Notes: a model not told the origin generated them from the letters alone. A stretch of 64,000 nt of DNA from Desulfoscipio gibsoniae DSM 7213 (GCF_000233715.2 NC_021184.1:4047486-4111485); one strand, 5' to 3'; numbered from the stretch's first letter, positions 7,780-17,256 are shown. A program made the numbers and translations.

Positions 7780-10557
7780 ATGAACACAGGTTACCTGGCC
7801 CTGGTACTGCACGGGCATCTCCCTTATGTATACCACCCGGAAATGCCCGAAAGGCTGGAAGAAAGATGGCTGTTTGAAGCACTGACGGAATGCTATCTAC
7901 CACTGCTAAATGTTTTTGAGTCACTGCAAAAGGATGGGGTGCCTTACCGTCTCACTATTTCCCTTTCCCCAACCTTAATTACAATGCTAGATAACCAAAT
8001 GTTACAGGAGCGCTACCTGAAACACCTGCAAAAATCCATCGTACTGGCCGAGATGGAACGGGAACGGCTGCAGGGTGACCCACAGTATATACACTTGGCC
8101 GGTTTTTATTTGGAAACGCTTACTGAAATAAAAAAACAGTTTGAGCGGTATAACTGCAACTTGCTTAAGCCATTTAAACTACTACAGCAACAAGGTCATC
8201 TGGAAATATTGACCACATGCGCCACCCATGGCTTTTTGCCATTGATGATCAACCGGTCCAGCTGGCGGGCTCAAATTCAAACCGCCCTGGATCTTTATAC
8301 CAGCCATTTCGACCACTCACCGGCAGGCATTTGGCTCCCCGAGTGCGCATATGCACCGGGCGTAGACGAAGCACTTAGCGATTACGGGATTAGTTACTTT
8401 TTCGTGGACACCCACGGCATAACCCACAGTCAACCGGCACCGCTTTATGGCACCTACGCGCCGGTCTGCACCGCTGCCGGGGTAGCAGCCTTTGGCCGGG
8501 ATCCCGCATCCTCCCGGCAGGTATGGGACCGGCACAGCGGCTACCCCGGAGATCCATTATACAGGGAGTTTTACCGGGATATCGGCTTCGACCTGCCACT
8601 GGATTATATCGGACCTTTTCTGCCCGGCGGTAATATTCGAGTGGATACCGGTTTTAAGTACCACCGTATCACGGGCAGCGGTCCGCACAAGGAACCATAC
8701 CTGCCCGCCTTGGCCAGGGAACAGGCGGCCCGGCATGCGGAAAATTTTTTACAACAGCGCTGTCAACAGGTGGAAAAGGCGGCCTGCATCATAAATCGCC
8801 GCCCGCTGGTAGTGGCTCCATATGACGCCGAGCTGTTCGGGCACTGGTGGTTTGAAGGCCCGGTCTGGATTAATTTTCTCTGCCGGGAAATCGCCAGCAG
8901 CGATGCACTGAGCATGATTACTCCCGTTGAATACCTGCAGGAGTATCCGGATAACCAGGCTGTGGAACTGCCCATGTGCAGCTGGGGCGAGGGCGGCTAT
9001 AATCAATATTGGCTCAACACCTCCACTGACTGGATGTATAAACACCTGCACCAGGCCGAGGATAAAATGTCCGAACTGGCCGATAACAACCCCGACGCGC
9101 ATGATTTGACAGCCAGGTGCTTGAACCAGGCGGCCCGGGAACTGCTGCTGGCACAAAGCAGCGACTGGCCATTCATTATTCATTCGAACACGGCGGTGGA
9201 ATACGCAGAGCAACGGTTTAAAAACCATATTGGACGTTTCAACATACTGGCGCGGATGCTGGAGACAGGTAACATCAGTCGGGATATACTGGAGGATATC
9301 GAAACAAGGTCCATTTTTTTGCCCGATATTAATTATTACGTATTCTGCAGCCTCGGTACGGTTAAACGGCCGGCTGCCGCAAGCGCGAGCTACCGAATTT
9401 TAATATTATCTTGGGAATACCCACCAAAAACGGTAGGCGGGCTGGCCAGACACGTCCATGATTTATCTTGCGCCCTGGCCGCCCTGGGGGACGAGGTGCA
9501 CATTATCACCTGCCCGGTGGCGGGCAAAGGAATATACAGCCTGGAACGGGGCGTGCACGTACACCGCATTCACCCTGATTTACTTACCGCTGAGTACTTT
9601 ATTGATTGGGTTGGCCAGTTAAATAAGGGAATGACAGAGATGTCCGGGAAACTGGCCGAGGTTTTTGGACCTTTCGACCTGGTGCACGCCCATGACTGGC
9701 TGGTAGGCGAAGCAGGCGGGCAAATTTGCGACCAAATGAACCTGCCCCTGGTTGCCACCATCCATGCCACCGAATACGGGCGCAACCAGGGACTGCATAA
9801 TGATTTACAAAGACATATCCACAGCCTGGAACATGAGCTCACCAGACGGGCCACTTTAGTAATCGGCTGCAGCCGTTATATGGGCCAGGAGATAACCCGT
9901 TTATTCAACCAGCCAGCTGATAAAATTATTGTGATCCCCAACGGGGTGGAGCCCGAAAGCATATTACCGGAACGGGAAAAACCATTATCCATTGATGACA
10001 GAGAAAAAAGCATTGTTTTCCTTGGCCGGCTGGTGCCGGAAAAGGGTGTGCAAGTACTAATCGAAGCACTGCCGTTGATTTTGCAAAAGGCCGGCCCGGC
10101 CCGGCTGTTTATTGCCGGTAAGGGACCCTACCAACCGGAGCTGGTGGAGCTGGCCAAAGGGCTGGGCATAGCCGGCCGGGTGAACTTTGTAGGCTTTGTC
10201 AACGACCAGCAGCGCAATGAACTGCTGGGCCAATCCGATGTGGCTGTTTTCCCCAGCCTGTACGAACCCTTCGGTATCGTGGCGCTGGAGGCGATGGCCG
10301 CAGGTATACCTGTGGTGGTATCCGATACCGGGGGACTGCGGGATATTTTCGAGCACGGAGTTGACGGCTACTGCTCACCACCCGGCGATGCCGCCATGCT
10401 TGCCCATTACATTGCCGAGCTGCTCAATAACCCTGAACTGGCCCTACACTTTGCCAGGCGAGCCAGACGCAATGTAGCGGTTAAGTTTAATTGGCATCAA
10501 ATTGCATCCGACACCCTGGATGTTTACGCAAGAGCCATCAGCATACACACAAAATAA
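7780..10557 (+). CDS. GH57 1,4-alpha-glucan branching enzyme fused to GT4 glycogen synthase
   Basis: A single 925-aa protein with two catalytic halves. Residues 1 to about 520 form a GH57 (DUF1957-type) branching enzyme: the LHGHLPYV start, WLPECAY with the nucleophile Glu near residue 188, and YDAELFGHWW with the acid Asp near residue 349. From about residue 537 (YRILILSWEYPPKTVGG) a GT4 glucosyltransferase of the glycogen-synthase type follows, with YEPFGIVALEAMAAG as the E-x7-E motif near 828. The two halves would elongate and branch glucan in one polypeptide. ATG 7780 is preferred over a TTG six codons upstream because GGGGGG lies just before it. It is translated with the DUF4912 gene. 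Confidence 0.88.
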   Translation: MNTGYLALVLHGHLPYVYHPEMPERLEERWLFEALTECYLPLLNVFESLQKDGVPYRLTISLSPTLITMLDNQMLQERYLKHLQKSIVLAEMERERLQGDPQYIHLAGFYLETLTEIKKQFERYNCNLLKPFKLLQQQGHLEILTTCATHGFLPLMINRSSWRAQIQTALDLYTSHFDHSPAGIWLPECAYAPGVDEALSDYGISYFFVDTHGITHSQPAPLYGTYAPVCTAAGVAAFGRDPASSRQVWDRHSGYPGDPLYREFYRDIGFDLPLDYIGPFLPGGNIRVDTGFKYHRITGSGPHKEPYLPALAREQAARHAENFLQQRCQQVEKAACIINRRPLVVAPYDAELFGHWWFEGPVWINFLCREIASSDALSMITPVEYLQEYPDNQAVELPMCSWGEGGYNQYWLNTSTDWMYKHLHQAEDKMSELADNNPDAHDLTARCLNQAARELLLAQSSDWPFIIHSNTAVEYAEQRFKNHIGRFNILARMLETGNISRDILEDIETRSIFLPDINYYVFCSLGTVKRPAAASASYRILILSWEYPPKTVGGLARHVHDLSCALAALGDEVHIITCPVAGKGIYSLERGVHVHRIHPDLLTAEYFIDWVGQLNKGMTEMSGKLAEVFGPFDLVHAHDWLVGEAGGQICDQMNLPLVATIHATEYGRNQGLHNDLQRHIHSLEHELTRRATLVIGCSRYMGQEITRLFNQPADKIIVIPNGVEPESILPEREKPLSIDDREKSIVFLGRLVPEKGVQVLIEALPLILQKAGPARLFIAGKGPYQPELVELAKGLGIAGRVNFVGFVNDQQRNELLGQSDVAVFPSLYEPFGIVALEAMAAGIPVVVSDTGGLRDIFEHGVDGYCSPPGDAAMLAHYIAELLNNPELALHFARRARRNVAVKFNWHQIASDTLDVYARAISIHTK

Positions 10558-10558
10558 G

Positions 10559-10590
10559 AGAACCCTTTCCCGGAAAGAGGAAGGGGTTCT
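10559..10590 (+). terminator. Hairpin after the GH57-GT4 gene
   Basis: AGAACCCTTTCC (10559-10570) pairs with GGAAGGGGTTCT (10579-10590) with one G-T wobble. It starts immediately after the stop codon. No strong T-run follows, so termination efficiency is uncertain. Confidence 0.5.
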
Positions 10591-10781
10591 CACCTTCAAG
10601 CTCGTAATGGCCATATTACAACCAGTAGAGTATTTATTGAACCTCACGTAACCTGGCAACACTCCTAGCGCGGCCATTACGAACCTGCAATATTATAGTG
10701 CCCATTTTACAAAATATTAATGTTATTTTTGAATAGCAGCAGTGTTTAAAATTTGTTGTATTTGAATAGTTTATTTTAACG

Positions 10782-10809
10782 CAAAAAAAAACGCCCCGTA
10801 AGGCGTTTA
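10782..10809 (-). terminator. Terminator overlapping the spoVT stop codon
   Basis: On the minus strand AACGCC and GGCGTT flank a 6-nt loop and are followed by eight or more T. The upstream arm touches the TAA stop of spoVT. Confidence 0.85.
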
Positions 10810-11340
10810 TTCTTCCATTTGTTTGGCTAAAAACGAGGCCGCTGTTTCTGAGAGTTTTTTCTCCAGGTCACCCATGCGATCATCCCCACTACTGGTAATG
10901 ATCACGGCCCCAATGGCATCCCCATTGGCAATAATAGGCGAAATGACACTATTTTTAAACATTGTCCGCTCATCCGCAGCCAAGCTGTGCTCCTCTTCGA
11001 CAATCTGGGTCTGCCGGTTATTGATGAACTCTTCAAGCATTCCGCTGATGGGTTTTTTCATTAATTCTTTTTTAAAGCCCCCGGAGACAGCTATTATTTC
11101 ATCACGGTCGGCAATACATACCACATGCCCCAGAGCTTCATGCAATGAATCAGCGTACTCTTTAGCAAATTCACCCAGTTCATTAATGGGGGAGTATTTC
11201 TTTAATATTACCTCCCCCTCACGATCTACGTATATCTCTAGTGGCTCGCCTTCACGGATTCGCATGGTACGTCTAATTTCCTTGGGGATAACAACGCGGC
11301 CAAGGTCATCTATCCTTCTCACAATACCAGTAGCTTTCAT
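10807..11340 (-). CDS. spoVT: Stage V sporulation protein T
   Basis: A 177-aa AbrB-family regulator that acts in the developing forespore on sigma-G-dependent genes. The N-terminal swapped-hairpin DNA-binding domain (IVRRIDDLGRVVIPKEIRR) lies at residues 6-24 and a C-terminal GAF-like domain from about residue 55. The length matches Bacillus SpoVT. AAAGGAGGT precedes the ATG at 11340. A CATAATTA sequence upstream resembles the -10 of a sigma-G/F promoter, but no convincing -35 was found at the right distance. Presence of this gene supports a spore-forming organism. Confidence 0.93.
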   Translation of the reverse strand: MKATGIVRRIDDLGRVVIPKEIRRTMRIREGEPLEIYVDREGEVILKKYSPINELGEFAKEYADSLHEALGHVVCIADRDEIIAVSGGFKKELMKKPISGMLEEFINNRQTQIVEEEHSLAADERTMFKNSVISPIIANGDAIGAVIITSSGDDRMGDLEKKLSETAASFLAKQMEE

Positions 11341-12048
11341 CCATGGTACCTCCTTTAATAATTCTTTAATCTTGCTTTAGTAATAACCTAATTATGGCCA
11401 AACCATTACAGGAAACCATTGCATAAAACGCCGTGGCAAATGTCCAAGTTGCGTAAAAATTCAGGCAAAGCCCTGTTATTAAAGGTTTTACCAGCTTATC
11501 AAGCATTCAAAGGTTAATTTTTCGCTAAATAACATTTTATGACAATACTCTCATAAAGGGGCAAACATAAGTACCTGGCACCTCAGCTTACTTTTCAACA
11601 CTCACTTATAACTGAAATAACTAATTGAGCCAGTGAATTGTTTTAATATTTAAACGTTTTTTTAAAATCAATTTTTAAATATTAAAAATTAGAAACTGTT
11701 TATCTTAATAAAGCCAGTAATACCATAGCATGTACTCGGGCACAGAAGTTGCATTATTAAACACCAACCATCAGCAGTAGCACTAATACCGGTCGTTTCT
11801 CAATACAAACAGCAAAAATCACCGGTGCTTTGGAAATAAATGGCAATAAAATAATTTAACATAATTTATTAAAGGAACTTGAGCAACCAATGTCTAATTT
11901 TTAAATGCTAACGGATTTAAAATTTTTAGATAAATAAATTAATAAGTTATTAAAATATATTATCCCAAGGAGGCGATAGTTATAGAAAATACCCACTCTC
12001 AAAGCCGGGCCGGCGGCTACAACCCCAACTAGAAAGGAGAAGAAGCTG
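11341..12048. other. Intergenic region between spoVT and frdC
   Basis: About 700 bp, very AT-rich, without a credible gene. It carries the sigma-54-like site at 11738-11753. It also holds a strong AAGGAGG ribosome site at 11967-11973 followed by a 16-codon reading frame whose first codon at the right spacing is ATA (11982) and which ends at TAG 12030-12032. No ATG, GTG or TTG opens that frame. It is not called as a gene. Confidence 0.5.
11738..11753 (+). promoter_or_regulatory. Candidate sigma-54 promoter for frdCAB
   Basis: GGGCACAGAAGTTGCA matches TGGCAC-N5-TTGCA at every conserved position except the first T, with GG and GC 10 nt apart. It lies about 295 bp upstream of frdC on the coding strand. 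It is the better of the two sigma-54-like sites in this window. Confidence 0.5.
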
Positions 12049-12681
12049 TTGCTACAAAGAACCCTATCCAAAAGCAACAAAACAGATCTGTACCTGGATC
12101 TGCTTGAATTAGCCAGCGGGTTTATTCTGGTGGGATTTTTGTGGACTCATATGCTGTTCGTGGCCACCATAATAATCTCTCCGGAAACGTTTAACATGTT
12201 ATCCGAATTTTTAGATACCTATTACCTGTCGTATATCGGCATCCCGTTTATTGTAGTAGTTGCACTGATGCACTTTGTTATCGCGGGACGCCGCATACCC
12301 ACCCGGATGCAAGAACAGCGCATTGTCTGGCAGCACGCTAAAATGCTGCGCCACACCGATACCTGGACCTGGGTGTTCCAGGCCATCACAGGTATGGCTA
12401 TTTTAGTGCTGGCCAGTATCCACGTATGGCTAGTAGTCACAGGATGGCCTATCCGCGACTTTACCAGCGCCCAGCGAATGGAATCATTTTGGTGGTTTTA
12501 TCTGGTATTGCTTATTGTAGGTGAGTATCACGCCGGATTCGGTATTTACCGTCAATTCGTTAAATGGGGCTGGTTCCCGCGCAAACCTATCGGTTATATT
12601 TCTAAAGCTATTACCGCCGTAATACTTGTCCTGGGCCTGGCGGCAATGGTAGTCTTTATCCAGTTAGGAGGTACCCTATGA
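12049..12681 (+). CDS. frdC: Fumarate reductase/succinate dehydrogenase di-heme cytochrome b subunit
   Basis: A 210-aa membrane anchor with about five hydrophobic helices. Histidines at residues 34, 75, 125 and 161, each inside a helix (WTHML, LMHFV, SIHVW, GEYHAG), correspond to the four axial ligands of the two b hemes in Wolinella-type quinol:fumarate reductase. The enzyme would move electrons between menaquinol and fumarate at the cell membrane. The start is TTG at 12049, 9 nt after AGAAAGGAG; no in-frame ATG fits. The stop overlaps the frdA start by 4 bp, so the genes are translationally coupled. The direction (fumarate reduction or succinate oxidation) cannot be told from sequence. Confidence 0.88.
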   Translation: MLQRTLSKSNKTDLYLDLLELASGFILVGFLWTHMLFVATIIISPETFNMLSEFLDTYYLSYIGIPFIVVVALMHFVIAGRRIPTRMQEQRIVWQHAKMLRHTDTWTWVFQAITGMAILVLASIHVWLVVTGWPIRDFTSAQRMESFWWFYLVLLIVGEYHAGFGIYRQFVKWGWFPRKPIGYISKAITAVILVLGLAAMVVFIQLGGTL

Positions 12682-14501
12682 GCATATACCAAACACATAT
12701 AACTGATGTACTAATCGTAGGTGCAGGCCTGGCCGGTGAAAGAATTGCCGTAGAATCGGCTTCCCAAGGACATGATGTAACACTATTAAGCCTGGTACCG
12801 CCGCGCCGTTCTCACAGTACCGCGGCCCAGGGCGGCATGCAGGCGTCTTTGGGCAACTGCGCCATGGGTGAAGGCGACAACTCCGATGTGCACTTTGCTG
12901 ATACTGTAAAAGGCTCAGACTGGGGATGTGACCAGGAAGTAGCCAGAATGTTCGTAGAAACCGCACCACTGGCAGTGCGGGAAATGGCCATCTGGGGCGT
13001 ACCCTGGAACCGCGTGGTTGCGGGACAGAGAAAACTCCCCGACGGCCGGGTGATCGAAGAGAAAAAGGAAAAGGAAGGACTGATCACAGCCCGGGACTTC
13101 GGCGGCACAGCCAAATGGCGTACCTGCTATACCGCCGACGGCACGGGTCATACCCTGCAATACACTATGGATAGCATGGTGGTTAAAATGGGTATCACAG
13201 TGCATGACCGCACCGAGGCCATTTCCCTCATTCACGATGGAGAACGGTGCGTTGGCGTTGTGGCCCGCTGCCTGCGTACCGGCGACCTGAGAGTATATAT
13301 AGCTAAAACAACAGTCATCTGCACCGGTGGCTACGGCCGCCTGTATAGCGCCTCCACCAACGCAGTAATTAACGAGGGCAACGGCATGTTCGTGGCCTTG
13401 AACACAGGCATCGTTCCCCTGGGGAACATGGAGGCCGTGCAATTCCACCCCACGGGCATGGTGCCGGTGTGGATTCTCATCACTGAGGGCGCCCGGGGTG
13501 ACGGTGGCTACCTGTTGGATAAAAATTTATACCGGTTTATGCCTGATTACGAGCCCAAGAAAAAAGAACTGGCCTCCCGGGACGTGGTGTCCCGCCGCAT
13601 GACACAGCACATGCGAGCCGGTCATGGCGTAGATAGCCCCTACGGGCCGCACCTGTGGCTGGACATCCGGCATCTGGGCGCCCAGCATATTAATACCAAC
13701 CTGCGGGAAATCGCCAACATCGCCCGCAACTTTGCCGGGGTTGACCCGGTGAAAGATTTAATCCCCGTGCGCCCAACCCAGCACTATAGCATGGGCGGCG
13801 TGCGCACCAACAAAGACGGCGCTGCTTACGGCCTGAAGAACCTGTTTGCCGCAGGCGAAGCAGCCTGCTGGGACTTGCACGGCTTCAACCGCCTGGGTGG
13901 TAATTCCCTGGCCGAGACCATCACCGCCGGCCAGATTATCGGTAAAAAGGTGGCCGAGTTCACCAAGGACGCTACCTTATCATACAGTTATAAACTTGTG
14001 GACGATGCCGTCAAAGAGCAGGAAAACCGCATCAAGGCCCTGGTGCATGGCTGGAACGGTAAAGAAAGCGTATATGAAGTCCGCAATGAAATGGAAAAGA
14101 ACTTGATGGATTATGTAGGAATTTTCCGCAATGGTAAAGACTTACAAACCGCAGTGAATAACCTGCAGGAAGTTTACCACCGTTCGCTTAAGATTGGCTT
14201 AAAATCCAACGGCGAAGGTCCCAACCCGGAACTTGCCCAGGCGCTGCGCATGACCGGCATGGTGCGACTGGCACTGTGCATAGCCTACGGCGCGCTGATG
14301 CGCACCGAAAGCCGCGGCAGCCACGCCCGGGAGGATTATCCCAAGCGGGACGACACCAATTGGCTCAAGCGCACCCTGGCTTACTGGCCTGAAGGCGCGG
14401 ACCTGCCTGAATTGAAATATGAGCCCGTCAAGATTACCGAACTGCCGCCTGGAGACCGCGGTTACGGCGAATCCTCGGCTCAATCCAAAGGAGGCAAATA
14501 A
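12678..14501 (+). CDS. frdA: Fumarate reductase/succinate dehydrogenase flavoprotein subunit
   Basis: A 607-aa flavoprotein that holds the dicarboxylate site. The dinucleotide-binding motif VGAGLAGERIAVE is at the N-terminus. SHSTAAQGGMQAS near residue 45 carries the histidine that binds FAD covalently. HPTG and the RPTQHYSMGGV active-site region follow, and DLHGFNRLGGNSLAE forms the capping region. It starts at ATG 12678, inside the frdC stop (ATGA). Gene order C-A-B and the di-heme partner match the epsilonproteobacterial/Gram-positive QFR group. The stop overlaps frdB by 1 nt. Confidence 0.93.
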   Translation: MSIYQTHITDVLIVGAGLAGERIAVESASQGHDVTLLSLVPPRRSHSTAAQGGMQASLGNCAMGEGDNSDVHFADTVKGSDWGCDQEVARMFVETAPLAVREMAIWGVPWNRVVAGQRKLPDGRVIEEKKEKEGLITARDFGGTAKWRTCYTADGTGHTLQYTMDSMVVKMGITVHDRTEAISLIHDGERCVGVVARCLRTGDLRVYIAKTTVICTGGYGRLYSASTNAVINEGNGMFVALNTGIVPLGNMEAVQFHPTGMVPVWILITEGARGDGGYLLDKNLYRFMPDYEPKKKELASRDVVSRRMTQHMRAGHGVDSPYGPHLWLDIRHLGAQHINTNLREIANIARNFAGVDPVKDLIPVRPTQHYSMGGVRTNKDGAAYGLKNLFAAGEAACWDLHGFNRLGGNSLAETITAGQIIGKKVAEFTKDATLSYSYKLVDDAVKEQENRIKALVHGWNGKESVYEVRNEMEKNLMDYVGIFRNGKDLQTAVNNLQEVYHRSLKIGLKSNGEGPNPELAQALRMTGMVRLALCIAYGALMRTESRGSHAREDYPKRDDTNWLKRTLAYWPEGADLPELKYEPVKITELPPGDRGYGESSAQSKGGK

Positions 14502-15262
14502 TGGCTGATCGTGAGTTAACCTTTGAAATATTTCGCTATAATCCTGCCAAACCCGAAATAAAGCCGCAAATGCAGACATATAAACTCAAAGAAACCACGG
14601 GCATGACCATATTTGTGGCTCTGAATATGATTCGTGAAGAACAGGACCCGTCACTTATGTTTGACTTCGTGTGCCGAGCCGCCATTTGCGGCTCCTGCGC
14701 CATGATTATCAACGGGCGTCCCAAGTTGGCTTGCAAAACACTGACCAGGTCACTGCCCAAGAAAATTAAATTGTTCCCATTGCCCGTCTTTAAATTAATT
14801 GGCGATTTATCCGTGGACACCGGTACCTGGTTCAGGAACCTGTCCCTGAAGACTGAATCATGGGTGCATACCAGTAAAACATTTGACCCCACGAAACAGG
14901 AAGAGCGCATGGACAATAAAACCGCCCTGGAGATCTACGAAGCGGAGCGCTGCATTGAGTGCGGCTGCTGCATTGCAGGCTGCGCCACCGCCAACATCAG
15001 GGATGAGTTTCTAGGCGCGGCCGGTATTAACCGGGTTGCCCGGTTCATGGTGGACCCCCGGGACGAGCGCACCCCGGAGCAGTATTTTGAAGTAGTAGGC
15101 TGCGAGGAAGGAGCCTTCGGCTGCATGGGTCTAATGGCATGCGACGACAACTGCCCTATGGAGCTACCCCTGCAAATGCAGCTGGCCTTTGTCCGGCGCA
15201 AAATGGCCTCCATCGGCCTAGGCGTCAAGCAGGAGAGCAAAGTCAAAATGGGTGTCGGCTAA
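14501..15262 (+). CDS. frdB: Fumarate reductase/succinate dehydrogenase iron-sulfur subunit
   Basis: A 253-aa protein with an N-terminal [2Fe-2S] ferredoxin domain (CRAAICGSC, then Cys in KLAC) and two C-terminal clusters. CIECGCCIAGC serves the [4Fe-4S] and [3Fe-4S] centres together with GCMGLMACDDNCP. It relays electrons between the flavin and the membrane hemes. The ATG at 14501 is formed by TAATG with the frdA stop, and AAAGGAGG lies within the end of frdA. It is the last gene of the operon. Confidence 0.92.
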   Translation: MADRELTFEIFRYNPAKPEIKPQMQTYKLKETTGMTIFVALNMIREEQDPSLMFDFVCRAAICGSCAMIINGRPKLACKTLTRSLPKKIKLFPLPVFKLIGDLSVDTGTWFRNLSLKTESWVHTSKTFDPTKQEERMDNKTALEIYEAERCIECGCCIAGCATANIRDEFLGAAGINRVARFMVDPRDERTPEQYFEVVGCEEGAFGCMGLMACDDNCPMELPLQMQLAFVRRKMASIGLGVKQESKVKMGVG

Positions 15263-15280
15263 CCACCACACTGCACAACA

Positions 15281-15309
15281 AAGCCTGGCCTCCAAAAGGG
15301 GTCAGGCTT
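15281..15309 (+). terminator. Putative terminator of frdCAB
   Basis: AAGCCTG (15281-15287) pairs with CAGGCTT (15303-15309), with additional GCC/GGG pairing inside. It is followed by AAACTTTATT, a weak T tract. The remaining sequence to 15597 is AT-rich and shows no other feature. Confidence 0.5.
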
Positions 15310-15597
15310 AAACTTTATTAAACTAACTGCATAATCTTAATAATCAAATATAACTGTTTAACTTAAAACTTACGCACTTTCTATTACTGCATTGCCCATA
15401 TAGCACCGGGTTAATAATAACCAAATTATTTATCCTATCAACGATACCAAGACAAAACTTATTCTATCGATGACGCAAATGAAAGTCATAAGCCATATTT
15501 AATAATTTCATTCAATATTCCTTCCTTGTATAATTTCCGGCAAATACCTGAATAATAAACAAGATAACATTAACAATTATGCAAAGGGAGGAATTCC

Positions 15598-16332
15598 ATG
15601 AAAACAGGAACCCGCCAGGCAATGGTAATCAGCGAAGTATTACGGAGTAACGCCAGCATGATTGATCACTACAACCTATACATGAATAGCTGTCAGGACC
15701 AGCAGCTGCGCTCCATACTGGATCGTCAGCAAAGGCACACCCTGGACAGTTTTCAAAGACTTACCCAAATGATGCAAAGTCACGGACTGGACATAAGCAA
15801 TATCCCAATGCCTACAACCATGTCCATGACCGGCACAGGCGCAATGGCCACCGCCACGACAACTTCCGCCCCCGCGCCATACGGCACCCAGTGGACTGCA
15901 CCACAGTACAGCACCGGGCAAACCGGTACCGTACCCTATACCATGCAGCACTCTATAGGCAGCCAGGGAATTAGCATGTCAACGCCCACCCGTACGGAAG
16001 CCCCGCTGGGCGTGCCAATGGGTATGCAAACAGGCATGCAAACCGGCGCTCAGGCTGCCTCAAACACCGGTTTTAATGACCACGCAATCGCCGAGGGGGC
16101 ACTGCAATTCCACAAATGCGGCGCAGATATCAATACCCGGGCCGCTCTGGAAAGTTCCGAGCCCCATATCCGTACTGCATTGACCAACATGGCCCGCAAT
16201 TGCATTGAAATGTCCTACGAGATCTATACCTATATGTCCCAGCGGGGCTGGTATCAATTACCCAACACCCCGCAAAACTTTATCTCCCACTCACCAACGC
16301 AGCAGCAGCAACAGCAGTACACCCATCAGTAA
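15598..16332 (+). CDS. CotF-like spore coat protein with Gln/Met-rich tail
   Basis: A 244-aa protein. The N-terminal ~65 residues form a helical, ferritin-like half domain, and the second helical stretch (about residues 160-210, NDHAIAEGALQFHKCGADIN) completes a CotF-type fold. Between them lies a low-complexity Thr/Met/Gln/Pro-rich linker, and the C-terminus ends in poly-Gln. Such linkers are usual in spore coat proteins. GGGAGG precedes the ATG. No sporulation promoter was identified. Flanked by a strong terminator, it is probably a single-gene transcript. Confidence 0.72.
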   Translation: MKTGTRQAMVISEVLRSNASMIDHYNLYMNSCQDQQLRSILDRQQRHTLDSFQRLTQMMQSHGLDISNIPMPTTMSMTGTGAMATATTTSAPAPYGTQWTAPQYSTGQTGTVPYTMQHSIGSQGISMSTPTRTEAPLGVPMGMQTGMQTGAQAASNTGFNDHAIAEGALQFHKCGADINTRAALESSEPHIRTALTNMARNCIEMSYEIYTYMSQRGWYQLPNTPQNFISHSPTQQQQQQYTHQ

Positions 16333-16366
16333 CACGACTGGTAACAATAGTGAGAGATATACCAAC

Positions 16367-16405
16367 AAAACAGCCGCCCACAGATAGGTGTGGACCGGCT
16401 GTTTT
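16367..16405. terminator. Bidirectional terminator
   Basis: AAAACAGCC (16367-16375) pairs with GGCTGTTTT (16397-16405), with additional inner CCACA/TGTGG pairing. It separates the convergent coat-protein and Crp/Fnr genes and serves both. Confidence 0.85.
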
Positions 16406-16434
16406 GTATTAATTATGCTCTTCTTGATTATTGA

Positions 16435-17127
16435 CTAAGCCAGCCACTTAGCAAGTTTATCCGGGTTTATAATGCTTATCGTTTTACCTTCATATACAAT
16501 GCTGTTTTCATTTCTAAAGGTATTTAAAAACGAAGTCACTGTTTGCCGGGAAGTGCCCACCATACTGGCCAGTTCTTCGTGGGTTAACTGTAAATTAATT
16601 TTAATGCCATTATTGGTCTGCTCACCCATACGCTCGCCCATTTTAATTAGCATATGAGCCAGCCTGCCAGGCGCCTGCCAGCACACCATCTCATGAATGA
16701 TGGCTTCAGCCTCCCTCATCCTGACGGCCAACAATTCAGCTACCTTTATTGATAAAAAAGGATATTTGGCCAATAACTCCTCAAACCTTGTTTTGGTTAG
16801 CGCCACCATGGTCACATTATTAATCGCCCCGGCAAAGCATATACGCTCTACGCCCATTAAAGTTTCCGCCAACCCCATAAGTTCACCCGGACTACGCATA
16901 CTACCTACGGTCACTCGCTTGCCGTCAGCTGAGATTCTATATATTTTTACCCACCCGCTCTCCAGCAGATATACCCTATCCGCAATATCCCCGGCCGAAA
17001 ATATTACATGATCCTTGGGATAATGCACCAATGATCCAGCCTCTCTAATTAACATTTTCTCGATATCGGTTAAAACTGGATCCACCTTGATATCAATGTC
17101 GTTAAAATCCGTTATATTTATATGCAT
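16435..17127 (-). CDS. Crp/Fnr-family transcriptional regulator
   Basis: A 230-aa protein with an N-terminal cyclic-nucleotide-binding-like beta-barrel (residues ~20-130), a dimer helix, and a C-terminal winged helix whose recognition helix is in LASMVGTSRQTVTSFLN near residue 185. There is no N-terminal Cys cluster, so it is not an FNR-type iron-sulfur sensor; the effector is unknown. Several TGTC/GACA palindromes lie 80-130 bp upstream and suggest autoregulation or control of the neighbouring ArsR operon. The ATG is at 17127. Confidence 0.85.
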   Translation of the reverse strand: MHINITDFNDIDIKVDPVLTDIEKMLIREAGSLVHYPKDHVIFSAGDIADRVYLLESGWVKIYRISADGKRVTVGSMRSPGELMGLAETLMGVERICFAGAINNVTMVALTKTRFEELLAKYPFLSIKVAELLAVRMREAEAIIHEMVCWQAPGRLAHMLIKMGERMGEQTNNGIKINLQLTHEELASMVGTSRQTVTSFLNTFRNENSIVYEGKTISIINPDKLAKWLA

Positions 17128-17206
17128 AGCTATTACGACACCTCATGCTAGATGATTAATTTTGCTTATGTTCATAATAAAAATATCAGATAATTCTTAA
17201 TCATAA

Positions 17207-17256
17207 TGTCGTTTTAATGACAAATAGATAGTCATTCAGATGACAAATTTATTGTC
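17207..17256. promoter_or_regulatory. Cluster of TGTC-GACA palindromes
   Basis: TGTCGTTTTAATGACA (17207-17222) and GACAAATTTATTGTC (17242-17256) are imperfect inverted repeats, with another TGACA/AGTCA pair between them. They resemble Crp/Fnr-type operators and lie just upstream of the Crp/Fnr gene. The match to any specific consensus was not tested. Confidence 0.4.
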
